From NCBI GenBank assembly GCA_021018815.1, contig JAITYX010000026.1, positions 2,852,001-2,916,000 of the forward strand: DNA of 64,000 nucleotides, written 5' to 3'. Each line of letters starts with the position of its first letter. The first letter of the stretch is position 1. The DNA is from Talinum fruticosum (taxonomy: Eukaryota > Streptophyta > Magnoliopsida > Caryophyllales > Talinaceae). A model generated the notes under the pieces. The model made no database searches and was not told the DNA's origin. It saw nothing but the letters and a program-made list of their open reading frames with translations. Below are positions 58,650-64,000 of this stretch, one piece after another. A program made the translations under genes and the position numbers.

Positions 58650-60424
58650 TCTTACTTCCTCTCACAAATCCAATAACCGTCCGTATTGTGATCTTTCTCC
58701 GAGGAAGAGCACTTTGGAATCCAAATTTGAATAATTTTGGGTCCGGTCTCGATTTTGAGTCTTCCTTTTAGAAAACCGAGTCTTGTCTCCTTTCTTTGAA
58801 AACCTTTCCTTTTGTATACGAGGTTGAGAATGTTTTTGCTTGTAAGCTGGTCCGTGCTCGATCCCTTTTCCATATGAGTGAATGAGACCATGCTCAACCT
58901 TCTTGAACTTAACAGCTTCGGAATCGGTTTTGAAAAATTTGAATAAGAATTAGATTCCTCTTCAACATTGTAACCAAGACCTTCTTTTTAAATGAGACAC
59001 ACAGAGAGCCAAGTAAAAGATCAAGGTTTTCTAACCTTGAGTGAGTTGTAAAACCAACTCTTGAGACTCATTGAGCTTCTGTTTCGGCTTGCTCATTCTC
59101 TCGTTCCGAGACACCCGGACTCGGTCTCATTGTCTTGAGCAAGTGGTCTCAAGTACTTTCGAGATTTTGTCTCATGTTTTCTAACTCATTTTTCAAAATA
59201 GTACTCTTAGCGAGTAAGAGACTCAAGTTGTTCTTTAAAATCGGAAGAGTCAGAATTCTTCCAAAGTAAAGATATATCTAGCAAGATTAACTTTGGAGAA
59301 CTTAAGGAAGTATTCAATTACCTCCTAAGGACTTGTTTCCTCAACATTCAAGTTGTCATTGCTCGACTCAGATTCAACTTCGAGTCCGTCGGTGCCATTA
59401 GACACTTTGAGTCATCGGAATCATCATCTTTAGAGGAGTCATCATCGCTCTAGGTAACCACCATAGCCTCTTTTTCTTTCTTTCCTTCTTTCTCTTTGGA
59501 CGAGTCCTTGACTATGTGCTCCTTGCTGCCACACTCAAAATAACCAAAGTTCTTAGTTAAGGACAATTTAGAAGGGGATGAGTAGTTACCTTTCTTGTAT
59601 TTCTTTTAGAACTCTCCCTTTGGTCTCTTTTGCCACCTTTTGTACTTCATCATCTTTTTGAAACCTCGGGCAATGAGTGCCATGGGATCCTCTTTTGAAT
59701 CCGAGGAGCTCAAAATTTGTCCTCTGCTTTATGAGGCCTTGAATGTCTTTTTGGTGCCGACCTCGACATCCTCTTCTTCTAGGTGCAACTCAAGAGTGAG
59801 TAACTTCCCAATGAGCTCATCCGACTTTAATTGAGAGAGATTCTAAGCTTCTTCGATTTTTATCACCTTGGGACCCCATCTCCCTTTTGTAGACTTCTCG
59901 AAATTTTCCGACCATTTCTTTATGTGAGATCTTTCTACCAGAGATTTGAGATTGTTGGTAATCTCAGTGAACCGGACATACATCCGAGTGATGTTCTCCT
60001 CGGACTCCATTCCGAACGAGCTCATACTTGTGAAGGTATTGGTTTATCTTTGCCTGCCTCACTTGGCTAGTTCCTTCATAGTTGTTGACTAATGTATCTC
60101 ACACCTACTCGACTATGTCACAGTCGACACTCGTTATACTCTTCGAGTTGATAGCACACATCGATTGTTCATGGCTTTGAAGTTCTTTCCGAACTTCTCA
60201 TTCTCTTTACTAGTGTACTTTGATTTTTCTTTAGGCACAACTTTTATTCCTTCCATCTTTGTAGGAATGTAATCCCCATGCTTGATGATGTACCAAACAT
60301 CCTCATCATGATCCTGGAGAAAGCACTCTATTATATTCTTCCAATGTACAAAGTTTGATCCCTTAAACTTTGGTGGTCCGTTGACAAATCTTCCTTCATC
60401 GAACTCTCCATTGTTATGAGCCAT
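58650..60424 (-). pseudogene. Copia element 2 gag
   Basis: The frame starts at the ATG at 60424, 58 bp inside the 5' LTR. NGPPKFKGSNFVHWKNIIE and DVWYIIKHGDYIPTK are the start of a copia gag. ARMYVRFTEITNNLKSLVER-type sequence (60025-59843) is the UBN2 core. The zinc knuckle near 59540 reads YFECGSKEHIVKDS, so the first and last Cys of C-x2-C-x4-H-x4-C are replaced. A Lys-rich tail follows to about 58650. Several frameshifts and stops. Confidence 0.88.
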
Positions 60425-60482
60425 ATGATCTTAGACCTTTGGATTGTGAGATCCTCTTGAAAGGCTAGGCGTTGATATGAAT
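60425..60482 (-). other. Degenerate primer-binding region of element 2
   Basis: Adjacent to the LTR the minus strand reads ttcatatcaacgcc, a weak match to the initiator-tRNA site. Mutated relative to element 1's site. Confidence 0.45.
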
Positions 60483-61881
60483 TTAAGGTTTGCTCTTAGA
60501 GAGGCTAATTCACCCTAGAGGGGGATGAATAGGGTGATGGAAGATTTTTAGAAATTACAAACTGTTTTGCACGTAACCGACTTAGAAAATAATTCTAAGT
60601 CTAGATTGGACTCAAAAAGTGCAATACACAAGTAAATATGTGGAAACCCTCCTAGGGCGAGAAAACCACGGACAATGCTAATCCAAGCACTAAGTTAAAT
60701 CCACTAATTGAATCCATAATTACAAGGATCGACTCTTTATAGAATTGCTCCCTTAGACAATTCCCTTACAAGTTTTCCTAAACTCGAAGTTTCCTTATTT
60801 GATCTAGTGCTTCCTAACCGAGATAACCTTTACTGTCAGGAACAACTGAGCTGAGTTAACCCTTATAGCCCGAGTCAAGGGACTTAGAAAGAAAGTAGAA
60901 AGAGTAGAAATGATTACGAGACTTTCTTTAGAACTCAAGAGTTGTAAGTCGAAGATTGAGTAAGAATGCACTAAGTGTTAAAGCAATGTGTTCAACAATC
61001 TTCAAGTATTGTGGAATGGCTTCTATTTATATACGGTAGGGCGGAATGATCATTGTGACTTGTTCCGGACTGGTGAGCTTCAATAGCCGTTGTAACGGCT
61101 AGTCTAAGTCATTGAGAAAAGGATCCGTTGAGAAGTGAACGTTGTGTGCTCGGTCCTTGGCTCAAAAAGTAGTCCATTCCTCTAGTTGTGATTGAAATCT
61201 AGGGTGGAAACAACCGTTAGATCCAAAGTTGTTGATCAAAAAGTAGTCCATTCCTCTCGGTCCTTGGCTCAAAAAGTAGTCCGGAAATGGTTGATTTCTG
61301 TCGCTAGTGTTTAACGGCTAGAAATCGGCTGATGTTGCTTTTCACAAATAGATTAAGCTTGTTTAATCAACCTACAAAAGCAAATAAAAGTGGTACTCAA
61401 ATTATAAAAATACTTTAGTCCAGAATTAGGCAAAGATAATAATTAATTCAAAGTAATTAAGCTTCATCCTTGAAGAATGGAATTTTCCGAGTCTAATGTT
61501 CATTAGGTTCAAATTCCATTTTGAGTCAATCCTTAAATGATCAAGTTAGAAAGAATAAATCATCAGAATATATAATCTTGATCAAGTAAATAATTCTTCA
61601 ATAAGTAAACCGACTTAGAAAGTGGAATTAATGTCGTAATTCATATTAAGTTAGAACAACAAGTCATTGCTCGGAATAAAAGTGTTTGAGAAATTATTTA
61701 CTCATGCTATTGTTCCGAGTTGTGTCCGAGTGGGTCGAAACACGATTAAGAATGTTATGCTTCATGAATGGTTTACGAGTGGGTCGAACATAACCAAAAC
61801 TTAGATATGAGTTTCTTAAAAGATGAGAAAAACTTCGAATCAAAACCATAGAGAGATAGAGAGTTATACCCGAGTCTTCGA
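60483..61881 (-). repeat. 5' LTR of copia element 2
   Basis: 1,399 bp paired with 48639-50007. The inner end ttaaggtttgctctt has lost the TG dinucleotide (t-t), and the outer end reads gagtcttcga, one base more than the usual cttca. It carries an internal duplicated segment around 61230-61280 (aaaaagtagtccattcctct repeated). Confidence 0.92.
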
Positions 61882-62424
61882 GAGATGAGCATGATGGGCG
61901 ACCTAAACTTTTTCTTCACCTACAAATCAAGCAATGTCAAGATGGCATTTTTGTCAACCGAGAAAAGCATGTTAAAGAACTTTTTAAAAAGTACAAGCTT
62001 GATCATGTCAAGCATGCTGCCACCCCAACGACTACCAGCACCAAGTTAGACTAAGATCTCAAAAGTAAGTTAGTTAATGAAAATATTTACACAGGTATGA
62101 TTGGTTCCCTTCTCTATTTGACCGCAAACCGACCGGATATCATATGTAGCATATGTTTATATGCCCCGTTTTCAATCATGTCCTAAAGAGTCTCATTTGA
62201 CCGCTGTGAAAAGAATTTTTAGATACTTAGTCGGAACTCGACTCTCGGCTTATGGTACCTCGGGAGTAAGATTTTGATTTGACCGGATATATAGATGTCG
62301 ATTACACCGGCTACAAGGTAGATAGAAAGAGCACCTCTGGTGCATATCAATTCCTTGGCCAGTCTCTTATATCTTGGCACTCGTAAGAAACAAACCTCAC
62401 TTGCCTTATCTATAGGCGAGGCAG
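61882..62424 (+). pseudogene. Copia element 1: end of reverse transcriptase and RNase H
   Basis: Resumes after element 2: MSMMGDLNFFLHLQIKQCQD, REKHVKELFKKYKLDHVKHA, GMIGSLLYLTANRPDIICSI, then frame-broken RNase H (YQFLGQSLISWH, SLALSIGEA). It stops at 62424 where a further LTR begins, in the EAE position of RNase H. Confidence 0.9.
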
Positions 62425-62784
62425 TGAAGACTCAAGTATAACTCTTTACTCTCTATGGTTTGATTTCAAGTCATTCCGAGTTTTTAAGAAGCTCAACTTT
62501 AACTTTTCCATACTATGACCCACTCGAAACCATTTCTTGAGTAGAACGTACTTCACCGAGTTTTGACCCACTCGGACACAACTTAGAAAGTTGGCATGAG
62601 TAAATAATTTTATAAACACTTCGATTCCGAGCACTCACTTAATAATCTACTTGAAAATGAACTACTCGTGTTAATTCTCTTTTCTAAGTCAATTTATTAC
62701 ATAAAATTATTCACCTAATCAAGTTTACGTATTCTACTTATTTAATCTTAATAACTTGATTACTAAAAAGATTGACTCAATATG
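62425..62784 (+). mobile_element. Copia LTR fragment (element 4), plus orientation
   Basis: tgaagactcaagtataactc followed by about 340 bp resembling the minus-strand sequence of element 2's LTR (ctctatggttt, gacccactcggacacaactt, ttactcatgcc-type blocks). Inserted in the RNase H of element 1 after ggcag. Interrupted at 62785 by another LTR. The rest lies outside the window. Confidence 0.8.
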
Positions 62785-64000
62785 TGTAACACCCCAAAAC
62801 ACCCCCTAGGAGTATTACATCGCTAGAGTTCCTTAAAGAAACTCCCAATGCTCTTTCTCGGTGTCGGTTTGGTTGTCTAAATCCAACTTAAAGGTAATAA
62901 AGGTGGGTTTCCAAAAGAATTTGAGATTTCCTAAAAATTTTGGCAGAGTTCTCGTTTGTAATATGGGCTATCCCCTAGGCTTGAAGCCTTGAAACTCTAT
63001 ATAAAAATCATAACATAACTCAACGAGCCACACACTCGGAGTGTACAACTCAACGACCAAACGCCGAAGTCCAACCAATCATACAATAAGACTTTAAAAC
63101 AATCTAAATGGTTTATGGTACATCGGGTACAACTACATCAACTAAATAATAAGTACAATATTTAGAAACATAAGAATGCACGTCACCCACTTGAGTTACT
63201 TCAACAATCAGCAATCGGCAGATCAGCAAGAGTTATGCTAAGTGTGGATTATACCTTCGAAAATGTACCTGCAACATTAGGGAGGGAAAAGGGGGAAATT
63301 TGTGGGGGTGAGTAATAAACCACAGGCTCACTAGAGTCTTATACCCCTAAAATGGAAATTCTTTACACATAATACTCATAATAATGAAATCGGCGAAAGC
63401 ATAATAATATAATACAAATCTATATACTTTTCAATAAAATCTCTTGAAATCATTCGCAACATAATGCTCATAACACTTCAATCATTTAAAAACACGATTT
63501 GCAATCATTTTAGGAATGGAATCACTTTAAATGAGGTGGAACCATTTGCACTTTCTTTCAAATACTTTTAGCCATAAACCGAAAATCCTTTTGGGGCTTT
63601 AGACGATTGAACTAGCACTAGACGGTTCTCGGGGTGCGACCCCGACTCAGGTTCCGGGGCCTATCTCTAGTCAAATACTTGGAAGACTCCGCTTTCCTCG
63701 TCAGGAAAGAATCAACCTCTCTGGTTGATGGGTATCCCGATACGCAAGGGCCCCGTGGCTTGATACGTACGACCACCTCCTTCCCGTGGTCTAAAAATCC
63801 TTAGCCCAAAATCCGTTCAAAATTGAAGTGATCATACACTTATCAAATTTGGTTTTGAACCACAATCTCAAATCGGTTTAATATCGTAGAAGGCATAAAA
63901 CCACGTACCACCCCTCTAAATTCGCCTTTTTCAAGTAGTTTCACTTCTTTAAAACACATTCACGTTTAAAAGGCAGTTCTCAAGAAATTGCATTCAAGAA
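62785..64000 (-). mobile_element. Gypsy-like LTR, minus orientation, runs off the window
   Basis: Begins tgtaacaccccaaaac, the reverse complement of the end of the LTR at 43411-46576. It follows that LTR backwards (ccacacactcgg/aacgagcc words near 63030, gatgtaccttcgaa-like and ctcacccccacaaat counterparts near 63300). Only about 1.2 kb is visible, so solo LTR versus full element cannot be decided. Confidence 0.85.

Larger units (their letters stand above)
48639..61881 (-). mobile_element. Copia element 2, complete but defective (Sirevirus-like)
   Basis: 13.2 kb including the 2.8-kb element 3. The flanking duplication is gagat (48634-48638 and 61882-61886). Both LTRs are present. Transcription order on the minus strand: 5' LTR 60483-61881, gag, protease, integrase, reverse transcriptase-RNase H, an extra reading frame, polypurine tract, 3' LTR 48639-50007. 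Coding regions carry stops and lost catalytic residues. The extra reading frame between pol and the 3' LTR and the gag type recall Sireviruses; that assignment is inference. Confidence 0.93.

Noticed and set aside
1..64000. A novel gene cluster, defence system or biosynthetic operon
   Set aside because: The window holds two ordinary plant genes and layered transposable elements. No set of co-located intact genes suggests a new system.

Overview
The window is nuclear DNA of a flowering plant, most likely a eudicot. The evidence is AT-rich, intron-bearing genes with GT-AG splice sites, TATA-box promoters, and a dense layer of plant transposons: Ty1/copia, long gypsy-like LTRs, CACTA, Helitron, hAT and Tourist-type MITEs, and a LINE. 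The species cannot be named from the sequence. I found no rRNA, tRNA, CRISPR or prokaryotic feature.

Only two ordinary host genes are visible, and they are convergent. A nine-exon serine carboxypeptidase of the plant type III (SCPL48/49-like) class lies at 10128-17560 on +. A small three-exon gene for a zinc-ribbon plus OB-fold protein lies at 18114-20256 on -. Each is off by one base: in a short A run in carboxypeptidase exon 2, and in a short G run in the last exon of the other gene. The same kind of defect in both suggests homopolymer-length error, but real pseudogenisation is not excluded.

Layout. 1-8100: decayed genes of the plant-mobile-domain/transposon type, one split by a 2,960-bp solo LTR (4200-7159) with a perfect 5-bp target duplication. 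8.6-10 kb: microsatellite, a copia LTR scrap and the carboxypeptidase promoter side. 10.1-17.6 kb: carboxypeptidase, whose 4.3-kb first intron holds a 682-bp hAT MITE (perfect 8-bp duplication) nested in a larger inverted-repeat element. 18.1-20.4 kb: the OB-fold gene, whose TATA box sits 4 bp outside the 3' end of a Helitron (20398-23025). 23-28 kb: AT-rich repeats, a second Helitron 5' end, a GC-rich repeated island and a tandem duplication. 28.0-28.6 kb: LINE fragment. 28.6-41.2 kb: an LTR split by an 11.6-kb CACTA transposon (29118-40742, 3-bp duplication), whose transposase genes are decayed and carry a Tourist MITE.

41.2-64 kb is a multi-level retrotransposon nest. Copia element 1 (+) is cut in its protease-integrase interval by a gypsy-like solo LTR (43411-46576). 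It is cut in its reverse transcriptase by complete copia element 2 (-, 48639-61881, duplication gagat). Element 2 is itself cut in its reverse transcriptase by LTR element 3 (53919-56737, duplication ttggt). The RNase H end of element 1 is cut by a fourth LTR (62425), which is cut by another gypsy-like LTR (62785) that runs off the window. Element 2 has lost catalytic residues in integrase and reverse transcriptase but keeps an extra reading frame between pol and its 3' LTR. I did not find a convincing new biological system. The informative parts are the nest chronology, the Helitron at the OB-fold gene promoter and the two one-base breaks.
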